Source of the DNA: Cheiracanthium punctorium | Lineage: Eukaryota; Arthropoda; Arachnida; Araneae; Cheiracanthiidae | Reading direction: 5' to 3' | DNA: 64,000 nt | Assembly (NCBI GenBank): GCA_038373885.1 | Contig: JAWZYV010013171.1 | Span: 62,001 to 126,000, forward strand | Shown here: positions 23,033-34,320 of the stretch, piece by piece | Layout of the letters: each line of letters starts with the position of its first letter | Position numbering within the stretch: position 1 is the stretch's first letter | Program-made: the position numbers and the translations under genes | The notes under the pieces: generated by a model | The model's database searches: none | What the model was told of the DNA's origin: nothing | What the model saw: only the letters and a program-made list of their open reading frames with translations

Positions 23033-23414
23033 CACTCAAACCTTTCTTTGTGCGGTTTATGAAAATTTCAGTCAAATTGAAAGATAATGGAGAAAGTTAT
23101 AAAAAAAAAAAAAAAAAAAAAAAATTAGTAGGCTTGATCGGCCATTTAGTTTTTTCGATTTACTACACGTATTTCATCATATTACATAAGTTTAGGTATT
23201 GCATCAGCCAATTGCATTACGTATGTATTGAATTCTATAATCGCTTAATTTAAGTTACTTTTTTTATGCGGTCCCTATTCACCGCATAAAAAATACTTTT
23301 CAGTTGAGTTGCGTAAACTATTTTTTATAGCTGCTGGGGAAGTTTAGTGCGATTTTTTTTAATGCGTTTTCTTTTATTCGGTCCCTATCCACCGCACAAA
23401 AACAGGTTTGAGTG
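23033..23414. mobile_element. Tigger-like MITE, 382 bp
   Basis: TIRs CACTCAAACCTTTCTTTGTG and GTGGTTTGAGTG-type right end, with TGTGCGGT / ACCGCACA following. An internal pair ATGCGGTCCCTATTCACCGC lies near 23266. The right flank is TA and the left flank is TG (a changed TA). Confidence 0.7.
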
Positions 23415-23860
23415 TAATCTAGTAATCTATGAATAATAAAATAATATTTGTAGATTATTATATTAAATTTCGCAATCATTAGCTAATAGTAACGAGACAT
23501 TTTGAACAGCAGTTGAACATTTTTGAAAATTAGTTGGAATTAATTTCATTCTAAAGATTCGGATTTATTTTTTGGAATTTCTGGGACTAATTAATAAAGT
23601 CCAAACAAGGACAAAGAAATCTCATTTTTTGATTCTATATTCTCTAACTGAGAATCATGACTAAAATATAAAATTTAATTTATGTTTAAAATAAGTTTTT
23701 TTAATGTTTTCACTCCTTTTACATCTAATTTATATCTACAAACGAGCATTAAAAAATATTTTACCTCATGAAACTTAATATTTTTTTTTTTACTACTTTT
23801 CACTTTTCATGATTAACACTGAATAAACATCAGCATACCTCTAAATATAACCGCGCAAAT

Positions 23861-24025
23861 CAGGGACGTAGCCAGAAATTTTTCATGGGGGGGGGGTTAC
23901 GACTCATATATATGTATACGTGTGCCTGATAATGTAGTGAAGAATATAATTTTTTATGGCAAAAAATTCCTCAAGGAGGGAGGGTATGACCCCCCCCCAC
24001 CCCCATCCCCTTGGCTACGCCAGTG
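23861..24025 (+). mobile_element. hAT-type MITE 'GGCGTAGCC' family, copy 1, TSD gcgcaaat
   Basis: Ends CAGGGACGTAGCCAG and TTGGCTACGCCAGTG. Perfect 8-bp TSD gcgcaaat at 23853-23860 and 24026-24033. The interior (AAATTTTTCATGGGGG, ACGACTCATATATATGT, GTAGTGAAGAATATA) is shared in inverse orientation with copy 2 at 34479-34652. Confidence 0.92.
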
Positions 24026-24033
24026 GCGCAAAT

Positions 24034-24422
24034 GCAATTTCATATTGGTGTACCTTGATTTTATCGAATCTGGTACTTGCCTCTTGTTTCAATCGTGAAA
24101 ATTTAGTGTACTTAACAGGGACTTTTGAGGGTCAGAACAGGATGACTGATCCTGTTTCTGATCAGAAAACTTGATCAGAAACATGATTTAGACCTCACAA
24201 AGTTTAAAAGAACTTTTTACTTGGGTAAAATGAATCAAAAATTTAACATTCCTGTAAAAACATATTTATAAATATTTAAATATATTCATAAATTTCCCGG
24301 TTGAAACCGCAAAACTGTAAGCAGCTTAATAGTGAAAGTAAACGTTCTGTTTAGTCTAATTATTGTATCTATTCAAAAACTGGCAATAAGTTAGGACTAT
24401 TGCACGAAGTGCTATGAGTACG

Positions 24423-24465
<43 letters not shown>

Positions 24466-25180
24466 TATAATTCTATATTTGAAATAGAACAAAAAAGTCC
24501 TAGAAGAGAGTAAGAAAATATCATTATTTTAAGTACTTAAAATATAAAAAATATTACTGAGTTTAAAAGTAAATTCCACTTTATATTGGAAATCTATATG
24601 CTCTAAGCTTCTGCCCAACGTTTCTTATTAATGTTTACCATTTTCATTTGCGACTATAAAAAAACATGCCGTGATTATAATATAGTTATCATAAATATTT
24701 TTTAGTTAAAAACAAAAAAATTACTCATCATTTACTTTTCAAATTTTTAATTAATTTTGTACGTCATTCCAGCTTAAAATTTGCTTATGAATTTTACCCC
24801 ACTTCCTATTTATGCGATCGAGCTGAAAATTTGCACGCATAATTCGGAAGGACACTGAGTACTGCTCTTTTTAATTTTTCAATACTTTTTGTAACTATCA
24901 TACATTTATTTTCCCCAAAATTGTCTTATCTCGCACATATCAGCTAGTATCTGCTTGAATATTTGTCTGTAATTTTTTATTATTACACCCTCGGAAAGTT
25001 CTTTTGATTCTAAAAACGATAAAGTCGTTATGTCTAGCTTAAATTTTTAATTTTTAGTGATATTTTGAAAGGTAAATCATTCCTCTTAATTTCTGTACAA
25101 CTGACATACAAACAGCTATACATTCTAGGTATGGAAAAAACACTCAAAATATTAGTGTTAAACGCTAAAATAAATAAAAA
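24034..25180. other. AT-rich interior of the 2.7-kb hAT element
   Basis: Holds a (TA)n microsatellite at about 24427-24472. No coding frame. The phrase TGAAAATTTGCACGCATAATTCGG near 24830 resembles phrases common in dispersed arthropod repeats, but I cannot assign it. Confidence 0.4.
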
Positions 25181-25189
25181 CTTTGTGAA

Positions 25190-25262
25190 AAAACACACAT
25201 AAAAGGACACTTATAACAAGATACCATCGTTTCGACTGAAAATGTATTCAGTCTTCATCAGT
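25190..25262 (-). ncRNA. Hammerhead-ribozyme-like motif of a Penelope-like terminus (tentative)
   Basis: On the minus strand: CTGATGA, one extra A, then a perfect 7-bp stem (GACTGAA / TTCAGTC) with a 6-nt loop, then GAAAC, then GATG and GTA. CTGATGA-stem II-GAAA is the hammerhead core, and Penelope-like elements are known to carry such ribozymes. Against it: the extra A before stem II, and a stem I of only about two pairs. The following phrase CTTTTATGTGTGTT recurs at 30193-30206, next to another CTGATGAAG...CGAAAC. Activity is doubtful. Confidence 0.35.
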
Positions 25263-25530
25263 CAAAGCTCTTCGTCTCACTGTTTTGTGGGACGAAGTTC
25301 TGTGTTACACTGTTTTGTGAGACGAAGTTTTGTGTTACACTGTTTTGTGTTATATATATATATATATATATTCTTTTTGAGAACCGAAATTTTGAGGCCC
25401 CTTAGATTTGAGAGGCCCGAGGCGCGCGCCTCATGCGCCTATTGGGAAATCCGCCACTGATCCCTCGTGTAGACGATTGGCCTTAACCCTTTATAAGGCC
25501 GTGGTAAGAATACTTACCACCTACGGTCTA

Positions 25531-27530
25531 TTAAATACAGAAATCAATTATCAATAGTGAATTTTCTGATTTTTGTTCAGTTATATTGGATGTATATTTT
25601 TTTCCATACATCTAGATTCTAAATTATATCTGCGTTATGAACTTTTCTTTCATTCGTCATTTTAAAGAAAGCTCGAAAAGTGACTCGAAAATTGAGAGTA
25701 AGAATCATTGCTTTTAATTATATATTTTTGCTTTTAATTCCGTGTACAAGCATCCCTCGGAATAGTTTTCCGACTTTGATTTAGTGAATAATTAATGGAT
25801 TCTCCTGCAAAATTTCTATCCGTTCCTATTTAAACGCGGAATGTTTGTATGTCCGAGCGATCTCGAAAACGGGTCTAACGATTTCCTTAAAAATTCGTTC
25901 CTGGGTGTTTATTTGGGTCGGGAAGACAATTGGGCAAGGTCACTTTACCGAAATATTTAGCATCCGTCTTCAAAACAAAGTATGTGCCTTTTAACATTGA
26001 ATGCCGACCAAAACTTTCCTGATAATGAATGAGAGATCCGACAACGATGTGAATCGTTGGTAATCATGAAGATTATTCATAAATATCCAGCCATTTACGT
26101 ACCTATTATTTTACACTTAAGGAGCCTTTAGATTATGGGCATGGCTTCGGTAACCTGGTACTCTTTGTTTAATACTTGTTTCTCCAATTTTTACGTGGCA
26201 TATTACAGTAGAGGGAAAATATATGAATTAATCCTAAAAAATGGGCCAGAAAAATCCTAAATACTTTCGACTCTCTGCACATAAACTCGCCTTATAAAGG
26301 GCTAATCCCACAACACAAACACACCCTTCTCTAAGTGCAGGGATGGATCTTGCAGCTAGTGGTCGCCACGACTTACTTCTAATAATTCTTATGTGGAAAA
26401 ACCCAAATTCTCCAAACCGTAAGCATGATAAGAAAGTGTCTGTTTTCAAACCCTTGAAGAGGTTGCTTTCACTACCACCGGCCCTCAGAAAGTCCATTGT
26501 CTGGGCCAAAAAATTTTTCATGAAAAAGAAAAAAAAAAAAATGCAATCAGAGAGGTCTTGGATGATACCGAAGGTAATTTATTAAAGGTTTATTTTTGAC
26601 AGTCATTGAGGACTTTACAAATAAGAAAGCAAGAAAAATACCAATTTAAAATTTATACAGCAAAATCTCGAAAAATTATTTTTATTGAACAAATTTTTAA
26701 CTTCACAGAATAACTTGAATTCTCATTTTTTAAAAGTATTATTTGAAAATTTATTTCTATTTCGCTGTTATTGAATTATTATTTTAGATTTGCTGTGTTA
26801 AACATTTTGGTGTTGATTCCCTCCTAATCCGCTATTGTTAAAAATACCACGAAATTATATAAAATATTTAATTCTAATGCATTTTAACTATAAACTATAT
26901 TTTAAAAAACGATAAATTGGCTCCCCCCCCCTTTCCACAAAGGCAATATTTAGTAAGCGTGATAAAACTGAATTGAACTTTTACTAATAAAAATTTTCCA
27001 CTTAATCTTGCAGTATCGAGACTCATGGGTGATTTTAAAATATCGAATATTTCCCGTATTTATCACCATTATTACAATTTAATTAGAGATAATCAAAACG
27101 TCGTATTTAAAGGTTTGCGTGCTAAATTTACTGAACTGTTTATGTGCTGTAGTATTGCTTCAAAAATTCTCGATCATTAACTAGTTTCAGAATTTTAATA
27201 CTGTTTTCGTTTATATATTCTCACCTCCTATATTTTTTTATGCTCCCAATCAAAACTTAAGCATTTCTGCTGAAAGAAACGAAGGCTATGGGGGAAAAAA
27301 AAAGAAAAACTTATTTATACTATTGATTTTTAATTATAATGTTTAATATAATCAGCAAAATTTACTTTTAATCAAAAACAAATTATCTAATTTGTAATAC
27401 TATAATTACGGCCAATCTCTCTATATAAAGGAAGATGTCCTGACTGACATATGATCACCGCACTGAAGATATTGACATGAAATTTTAGGAGCTTATAGCT
27501 TTTGTGCCCAAAGCGTCATTTAAGAAGCGA
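25531..27530. other. Non-coding stretch inside the 10.3-kb unit
   Basis: AT-rich. Contains GCGATCTCGAAAACGGGTCTAA-like repeat-derived phrasing near 25860 and a C-run at 26924-26932. Short open frames at 26234-26585 overlap on both strands, contain poly-A and resemble no protein I know. Confidence 0.4.
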
Positions 27531-28960
27531 TTTTTTAAAATTCGAATCCAGATGGGGGTGGCGACCGAAAACGTTCTTTTCACGTTTTCCTTCATATCTC
27601 AGGGGGGGGGGGGGGAGGGGGAGGGAGAGATAGCCGTAAAATTCTTGCTTTAAAATGTAACTAATACAAATACCTAAAAATCAATTTCAGGGTTTTTTGA
27701 AATTCGCACCCAAACAGGGATAAGGGGGCCAAAACGTTCCCTTCATATCTCAGAGGAAAAAAGAGGTAGCCCTTGCTTTAAAATGTAACTAATAGAAATA
27801 CCTAAAAGTCATTTTCAGGGTTTTTTAGAATTTTCATCCAAACGGGGTTAAAGGGCCAAAACCTTCTTTTCACATTTTCCTTCGTATCTCAGAAGAGAAA
27901 AGAGATGCCGCAAAATTTTTGCTTCAAAATGTAACTAACGGAAATTCCTAAATATCAGTTTCAGAGTTTCTAACAATTCGCACCCGAACGGGGGGAAGGG
28001 GCCAAAATGTTTTTTAACGTTCTTTTCGCATGTCCTTTTATATCTCAGAATTAAAATGAGATAGAAACAAAATTATTGCTTTAAAATGTAACTAAATTAA
28101 ATACCTAAAATCTCGTGATCTATTTTGTCGTCGTGATCTATTTTGTTTATTATTTTTTTTTATAAAGTTGTCAATAATATGGCAGACTGCAGTGATATTC
28201 TTTGTGTAAATGTACCGAACAGGTCTCTTCGTAATAGCCATTTATTTGTGGATCCAATTATAAATTATAATTACATATACTTTTCGTTATATAAATTTTT
28301 TAAAATTTATAAAAAGTTTTCTATGGATTTAGATATTTTTAACATGTCTTTTAAAGTCTTTAGAGTGAAGTGTTTTGAACTTTTGCAGTCATGACTGGTA
28401 TTTATTTTATCTCTGTATTTTATCTTTTTTAATTTTGTCTTATGTAATTTGTCCTTTTATGCATCACTGTAAATGGATTTTAATCTGTAGTGTGCATTTC
28501 TTTTATGAAATAAATAAATAAATAAAATTCGTTTTCAGGGTTTTTAGAATTCCAACCCGAACGGGGGTAAGGGGCAAATCGTTCTTTAACGTTCTTTTCA
28601 CATTTCCTTTTATATCTCAGAAGTAAAAAGAGATAGGAGCAAAATTCTTGCTTTAAAATGTAACTAGCCGAAATACCTAAAAAGCATTTTCAGGGTTTTT
28701 TAGAATTCCCACCCAAACGGGGGTATGGGGCTAAAACGTTCTTTTCCCATTTATCTTCATATCTCAGCGGCTAAAAGAGACAGCCGTAAAATTCTTGCTT
28801 TAAAATGTAACTAACAAAAATACCTAACAATTATTTTCCAATAATACATTTCTAAAGTTTTTTAGAATTTTCACCCAAAAGCGGGGTAAGGGGGCAAAAC
28901 GTTCTTTTCACATTTTCTTTCGCATCACAGAAGAAAAAAGAGATGCCGCAAAATTCTTGA
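27531..28960 (+). repeat. Minisatellite, about seven 130-157-bp units, interrupted by a LINE tail
   Basis: Each unit has the order TTTCAGGGTTTTTTAGAATT, CACCCAAACGGGG, AAAACGTTCTTTTCAC, TTCATATCTCAGA, AAAATTCTTGCTTTAAAATG, TAACTAA and AAATACCTAAAA. The phrase GCTTTAAAATGTAACTA or a variant falls near 27648, 27775, 27921, 28077, 28650 and 28796. The first unit is diverged and holds a G-run at 27602-27616. The last unit breaks off at about 28958. The fourth unit is split by the insert 28111-28527. Confidence 0.85.
28111..28527 (+). mobile_element. 5'-truncated non-LTR retrotransposon 3' end
   Basis: A 417-bp insert in the minisatellite that ends in an (AAAT)n-type tail (GAAATAAATAAATAAATAAA). 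The frame 28143-28394 ends DLDIFNMSFKVFRVKCFELL, a pattern typical of the ORF2 C-terminus of several non-LTR clades. A short 3' UTR follows. The beginning has a small direct duplication (CGTGATCTATTTTGT). The clade is not determined. Confidence 0.65.
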
Positions 28961-29531
28961 GTGCTGTTAATTTCAGACAAAATTTTTGTCTACCTGGTGA
29001 AAGGGCGAATGACTTTCTAAGGGTTGCCAAATTAAACGTGAAAAGTCGCGAAGGTTTGGTGATTTATCGCCAAATTTGGCATAAAAAAATTAAGTTCACG
29101 AAATTGGAGCCAGCTTATAGCCATATCTTCCATGTTTGTCGAGAAATTGCCTAACCCTACTGTTTATTTAATTGGAATAACGGTGTCTATATTCATGAAA
29201 ATAAAGGTGAAGTATACTTAGAATGTGCCTCGCGAGAATTAAAACAGTTTTAGTAGGTGATTTTAATTTAGATTTCGATTTTAAAGAAGTATTTTATGGA
29301 ACAAGAAAGACAAATACGACACACTCGCGAATTATGATGCACATTCCAACAGTATTTAGAAAGATCAAGTATATGCCTAACGAATACTGTAAAACAGTTT
29401 TTAAGGCGATTAAATGTAAAAATATGTTTAATATTTATTTATTTATTTTCCATTTGTATTTTTTGGTTTAACAACAATCCATTCCGTGCAAAGAAGCATG
29501 CTAAACGATGCTTCAACTTTTTTGTTCATTA
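28961..29531. other. Repeat-derived stretch, unassigned
   Basis: Contains GGTTTGGTGATTTATCGCCAAATTTGGC, which resembles the terminal repeat of the 8894-10329 element. A short frame includes VLVGDFNLDF, reminiscent of a LINE endonuclease but too little to call. Confidence 0.35.
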
Positions 29532-29705
29532 TTGGTAGATGACTGAAGTGTAAAGGTTTGGGGAGTTCTGACCTATTGTGCGGCTGTCGATTTAACAGTC
29601 AGGAGTTTGGGGCGATTTTCTCTAGATGTGAATATGCTCTAGAATGCCTTAAAAATTCAAGGCATTCCTCCCTTAACAGATAGCTCTAGTGTGCTTTGCT
29701 TTAAC
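29532..29705 (+). mobile_element. SINE-like repeat, copy B
   Basis: Shares TAGATGACTGAAGTGTAAA, CTGTCGATTTAACAGTC and TTTTCTCTAGATGTG in the same order and spacing as copy A at 16139-16325. The head with box A is poorly preserved. Confidence 0.6.
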
Positions 29706-30127
29706 AAAATAACAACAAGATGAAATGTTTCAATCTATCATTCTTATGCATAAACTGCAGATGTTTAAATCTTCTTACATTCATCGTATAGCCGAGAGAG
29801 AACTGTATGCTACTGCCTGTAGTACTTTAAAAAAAACTAATAACACATTTCCCCCCATTCTGTACCAAATCTTAAAGAAAAATTAGTCATCTTCTAACGC
29901 CTTAATCTTAGAATGTAAGGGGCGGCAAACTGAAGCTCCGCCCCGGGCGCCAATAACCCTCGCTACGCCACTGACAAAGCCTGAACAGTAAAAAATAGAA
30001 GAAACCGAGAAGTTTGTGAAATATTCCCTTAAGATCATATCTTCTTTGAAATAAGATGAGATAAATAAAACTTCGTAAAATAACATTTTTGTTTCTTTTT
30101 TCAGTCCCCACTTTTCTGGCGTTCCTG

Positions 30128-30215
30128 TGTGTGGACTTCTGCTGATGAAGAACAACATTTTTGCCCGAAACACACATACATATTGATAAGTATCTTTTAT
30201 GTGTGTTAGTTTAGA
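30128..30215 (+). repeat. Penelope-like terminal sequence
   Basis: CTGATGAAG...CGAAAC followed by TATCTTTTATGTGTGTTAG corresponds, in the opposite orientation, to 25190-25262. Stem II is not conserved here. Lies just outside the right end of the 10.3-kb unit. Confidence 0.45.
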
Positions 30216-30470
30216 GTTTTATTTCTTTCATCTTTTAAACACCAGTTCCTTTTGCACATTTTTTGTTAACATACCTTCTTATTTAGAAGGGGAAGTACGT
30301 TTTAGAATGGCTATCATTTCTCATGATGAAATTCTTTAACTCGCATAAGCTGATGAAGAAATAATCTCAAGTATTTGTCAATAGTCTTAAAATGTGTCAA
30401 CTCTGAAACTGAATCAAAAGAAGAAATTAAAAAAAATTCTTGAGGAAAGTTTATCTTAAGGCTTCAAATA
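30216..30470. other. Left flank of the nested stack
   Basis: AT-rich, no gene recognised. It joins 37090 onward if the stack is removed. Confidence 0.4.
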
Positions 30471-30954
30471 CAGTGATCTCTCACATGTGCTCTCTTTTAT
30501 GCACGTTTTTCATTTATGAGTATTTTTAGAACAGTTCTGGCTGGGGACACAGGAAAAACAATAATAATTCTTATTTATTTATAAGCTGCACTAAGAAAGC
30601 ACCTCTCACTTATGCACATCGGAAAAAAAAAAAAAAAAAAAGTTTTTCAGTTCAAAAATTACATTTTTCAACTAAACATGCATTGCTTATAGTAAGACTT
30701 TCACCCTTTTTACCAACATTGAATTTCAAATTATTTTGTGAGAAGTAGTAATTGCCTTAACCCTTTGAGGCGCAACCCTTTCCCAATGCTGAAAAAAAGA
30801 GCAGCCGTTGCCATCGCTCGACTTAACTACCAGCAAGATGGCGGACAATCGAAACGTTCATCCGCCATCTTGCTGGTAGTTAAGGTGCTGGTTAATTTGG
30901 GCAATCTATGCAGCTGTTCTCGCATTCTTCCATTTTTCAGCAGATGTCAGTGCT

Positions 30955-32757
30955 GGGTCATTCCATGTCAAATCAACCAAAAAAATTGGGTTTTGACACC
31001 CATGATCACGGATTTTGATAAAATTTGGCATGAATGTTCCTTATGTGGTAGTAAGAATCCCCACGAATTTTTTTGCCCCTGGTGCTAATGGTTTTGGTTT
31101 TATGGCTCATCAAACTTTTGAAGATTTCAAATTTTGGATCATTTTTGATCAAGATTTTAAGGCAACACTTCTAAACAAAAAGTCTTCTCATTTGTTCACG
31201 AATTAATTTATCTTCTTGAAATTTTGTACCCTTGTTGATTAAAGTACAAGGGTTTTAGAAATAACTGTCTAAACTTGATAAATATTTTTTTGTATTTTTT
31301 TAAAATGCTAGAAATTGATTTTTGAGAAAATTTTAGTGAGTTCACTTAAAAGTGAAAACTCACTAAAAGGGAAAGCTATAATCAAAAAACATTTTGTTCA
31401 GGAAGAAGCTTATATATATGCATTATCTTAGGATGAAATAAAATTAATGGTTCCGTCATTCCTTCAGGTTAAAAAATTAGCATTTTTATCATTTTTGTTA
31501 TGACATTCTGTGTACATTACAAGTCAAATCAACAAATAAAATCCATTGTTGGCAACTAATGTTCTTGGATTTTCATGAAATTTGTCATGAATGTTCCTTT
31601 TGCAGTAGTTACAAGCCCTGCAATTCCTTTTTGTCCTGGTGTCAATGGTTTTGATTTTATGGGCAGCCAAATTTTGATCGTTTTCACTACTCCACTATTT
31701 TTGAGTCACATATTCATGACATACCGCTTTCGAAAATTATTTTTAATTTTCCCACTAATCACCCAATCTTTCCGAAGTTTTGCTCTCTTGTTAGTTAGAG
31801 AGTATAGATTTCAGAAAAAAATGTGTGAATATATATATTTCTTTTTTAAGCTGGTTTTTGATATGTCTGCTGATTTCAAGGGAAAATTTTCTTAAAAGTA
31901 TGATCATAAGTTATAAGCTCATTATCTAAGTTTCTTACATAATAAAAATATAAATGAAAGAAGATCCCTTTGTCAAAAGCACACAAAATATACAAAATAT
32001 TTCCAAAATTTAATGAAGCCAAGCCTCCTCAGAGGGGAATTTCACTGAAAATTCAGAGACAAAAAGTCAAAAGTCATGTCGTGTCTGACTATATAATTTA
32101 TCTTTTGGTAGGTTTATTTAAATGCAAAAAAGTATTTAAATAAAAAAATAAGATCTTAAAACAGTGTCTGCAATGAAATCACACACACACACACTCATGT
32201 AAACTCTTTTGCATATTTTAATGAAATAAAATTATTGGATTTTTTATTACTTCAGCTGTAATTTTGAATGATCTAGTCTAATGATATTTTGTTAATGCTA
32301 GATTTTTTAAAGTAGTTTTCATAAAAATATTCAACAAAAATTTATATATATATTTTTTTTACATATGTTTATATAATTCTATTTCGGGGCCGTAATAAAT
32401 TTATAAATGAAAGAACATCTTGTCAGAAGTACACAAAATAAAACAAAACTTAAAGCACCTTCAAAGAGAAATTTGAGTGAAAATTCAAATATATATATAT
32501 ATGCCTGAATCTCTATATATACATATATGTTAAAGTTACATCACTTTATTTTTTGGTAGGTTCATTCAAAGTTGAAAAAACATTTAAAGAAAAAACAAGA
32601 TCTTGAAATATTTTTTGTCATAAACTCTCATATCGAAGTAAACTGTTTAGTATTTTATACTGAAACAAAATTATTGGATTTTCTATTTCTTCAGATGTGA
32701 TTTTGAATGAAATAGTCTAATGATATTTATGATTTTCTAAATAGTTTCTTCCTAAAA
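30955..32757 (+). repeat. Left inverted arm of the long-TIR element
   Basis: Matches 34899-36630 in inverse orientation. The arm has internal sub-repeats: GGCATGAATGTTCCTTATGT...GGTGCTAATGGTTTTG at about 31027-31096 recurs as GTCATGAATGTTCCTTTTGC...GGTGTCAATGGTTTTG at about 31584-31653. Similarly, TAAACTCTTTTGCATATTTT at 32200 recurs diverged at 32639. Open frames in the arms mirror each other and are not proteins. Confidence 0.85.
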
Positions 32758-33006
32758 TATTCCAACAAAAGTTTCTATATAATAAGGAAAAATAATAAAC
32801 TAAATTAAAGTTAATTAAATATTAACCTTCCATGTTATACAGTAAATTAGGAAATACTATTAGCTTATATTATTTAACTTTCTTTAAATGATTTTTTTAA
32901 TTAAAATTATTTTGGGAAATTATAATAAAATTAACTGAGAGCAAGAGTTATTAAAAGAGCTGTAATTTTAAAAATTTTCCATTCAATGCTACTCAGTTTG
33001 TAAGAG

Positions 33007-33545
33007 TCATTTTTTTCCTGAATTGATGCCATACATTGTGTTGAAAAATAATATGTTATTTAATTTTTGAAGTTCTTCACTTTTTTGCAAATTATCTTCT
33101 TCTGCAAGTAAATAATCTTCTTCTGTTTCACTAACATTGTCAATGTTTACAGTATCCTTTTGTTCATCTATTTTGAATAGCATGTTCCTGCAGCGAGGGC
33201 ATAATTTCTGTCCTGGCTTTACTTTAAAAATTTTCTTTAACAGTTCATTACATTGATGAACATTTACAGCTTTCAAAAATTTTTTAACAGATGCCTTATG
33301 TTTTTTGAGGGGATCACATATTTTTTCTGGAGGAATTCAAATTTATTTAAATACACATTTTTATGATTACGACATATAGTCTGTAAACCATTTGTAGCTT
33401 CTGTTCTCAAATTTAAAAGAATTATTTCATCTTCTGTAAAACTAGTAACATCCACAACCTTTTCTTGAAACATTGGTAAATTTGTGACACTCTGTTCCTA
33501 TCAGTTCACCAAACACTGCATTTAGTTTCCTCCATAATGAATAAG
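33007..33545 (-). pseudogene. N-terminal domain of an uncharacterised transposase-like family, frameshifted
   Basis: Three frames join on the minus strand: LNAVFGELIGTECHKFTN (about 33540-33487), then DVTSFTEDEIILLNLRTEAT...ICRNHKNVYL...FEFLQKK (to about 33325), then ICDPLKKHKASVKKFLKAV...KVKPGQKLCPRCRNML and an acidic tail to 33007. I recognise the order GELxG-H-FT / EIILLxLRTEA / DPLxxHK / PGQKLCxxCR from hypothetical proteins repeated in arthropod and cnidarian genomes; function unknown to me. The Cys-x-x-Cys and an earlier Cys-His group suggest a zinc-binding N-terminus. At least two frameshifts make it dead. Its C-terminal partner domain is seen at 37597-38702. Confidence 0.65.
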
Positions 33546-34320
33546 TTTAAATAAACACAGAAGCTATATTACCTTGAACTTTATGTATACATACTGTACA
33601 TGAACTCAACACATACATTTTACATAATTGTACACTTACAATATATATAAGAATATTCAGGAAAATTAAAATTCAGATAATAAGCATATAAAATGAACAC
33701 TACTATGAACTACGACTAAATAGGTGATTGACAGATTTGCTAAAATATACCTACATAAGAATGCAGATGTTCATATCTGTTTGCAGCAGCCTATGATTTA
33801 CAAGATATTGCATCTGCCTCTGACTCTAGTCAAGTGTAAAGGGTGCATTATGAGAAATGTTTTAATTAATGAGGAACATCTATCACCTGGCTTATTCTGG
33901 CAAATACCCTCTCCCAGTTCATAGAAGTACATGTAAATCAAATACCAAATACTTACCATAAAATTCTAAAATTTGTCCAACTGCTGGTTTATTTTTACAC
34001 CAAAATTCCTCAAATTTTCTCTGTTGAAATTTGTACAAAAACAACAACAGAATAAATTATCATGTAACTAAAAATGCTGTATTTTTTCTTTCTTTTTTCT
34101 CTTTTTTAATGAAAGAACAACTCATGTTATTGTCAAAGTACATAACCTATGCAAAACAGTTTATATATGTGTGTGAGTTCATTTAAAAAATATTTTAAAC
34201 ATTTTTTTTCTTTTAGTTCTTTTATTGCATTTAATGTATCTACCAAAAAGAAAAGGTAACTTTAATGTATATTGCATGTATGTATGTACACAGACATAAC
34301 TTTTTTTTTTTTTTTTTTTT
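33546..34320. other. Core of the long-TIR element, no gene recognised
   Basis: AT-rich with a poly-T run at 34301-34322. No further part of the transposase-like gene was found here on either strand. Confidence 0.4.

Larger units (their letters stand above)
22722..25459. mobile_element. hAT-type element, 2.7 kb, TSD atccctcg
   Basis: TIRs CAGTGGCGGATTTAG and AAATCCGCCACTG. Subterminal GAGAGGCCCGAGGCGC is present near both ends. Perfect 8-bp TSD atccctcg at 22714-22721 and 25460-25467. It contains a Tigger MITE, a hAT MITE, a (TA)n tract and a Penelope-like terminus. No transposase frame remains. Confidence 0.93.
19703..29973. mobile_element. 10.3-kb unit with hAT-like ends, TSD acaaagcc, many nested elements
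   Basis: The left end CAGTGGCGTAGCAAGG and the right end CCCTCGCTACGCCACTG are inverted. Subterminal GGCGG / CGCCCCGGGCG phrases are shared by both ends. A perfect 8-bp TSD acaaagcc lies at 19695-19702 and 29974-29981. Inside are a broken SINE, at least six hAT-type elements, one Tigger MITE, a minisatellite with a LINE tail and a second SINE copy. No transposase of its own was recognised. That both ends belong to one insertion is inferred from the TIR plus the exact TSD. Confidence 0.75.

Noticed and set aside
24427..24472. (TA)n tract as a possible CRISPR or regulatory array
   Set aside because: Plain dinucleotide microsatellite.
29223..29471. Frame with VLVGDFNLDF, resembling a LINE endonuclease motif
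   Set aside because: Only one short motif matches and the surroundings do not; not enough to call.
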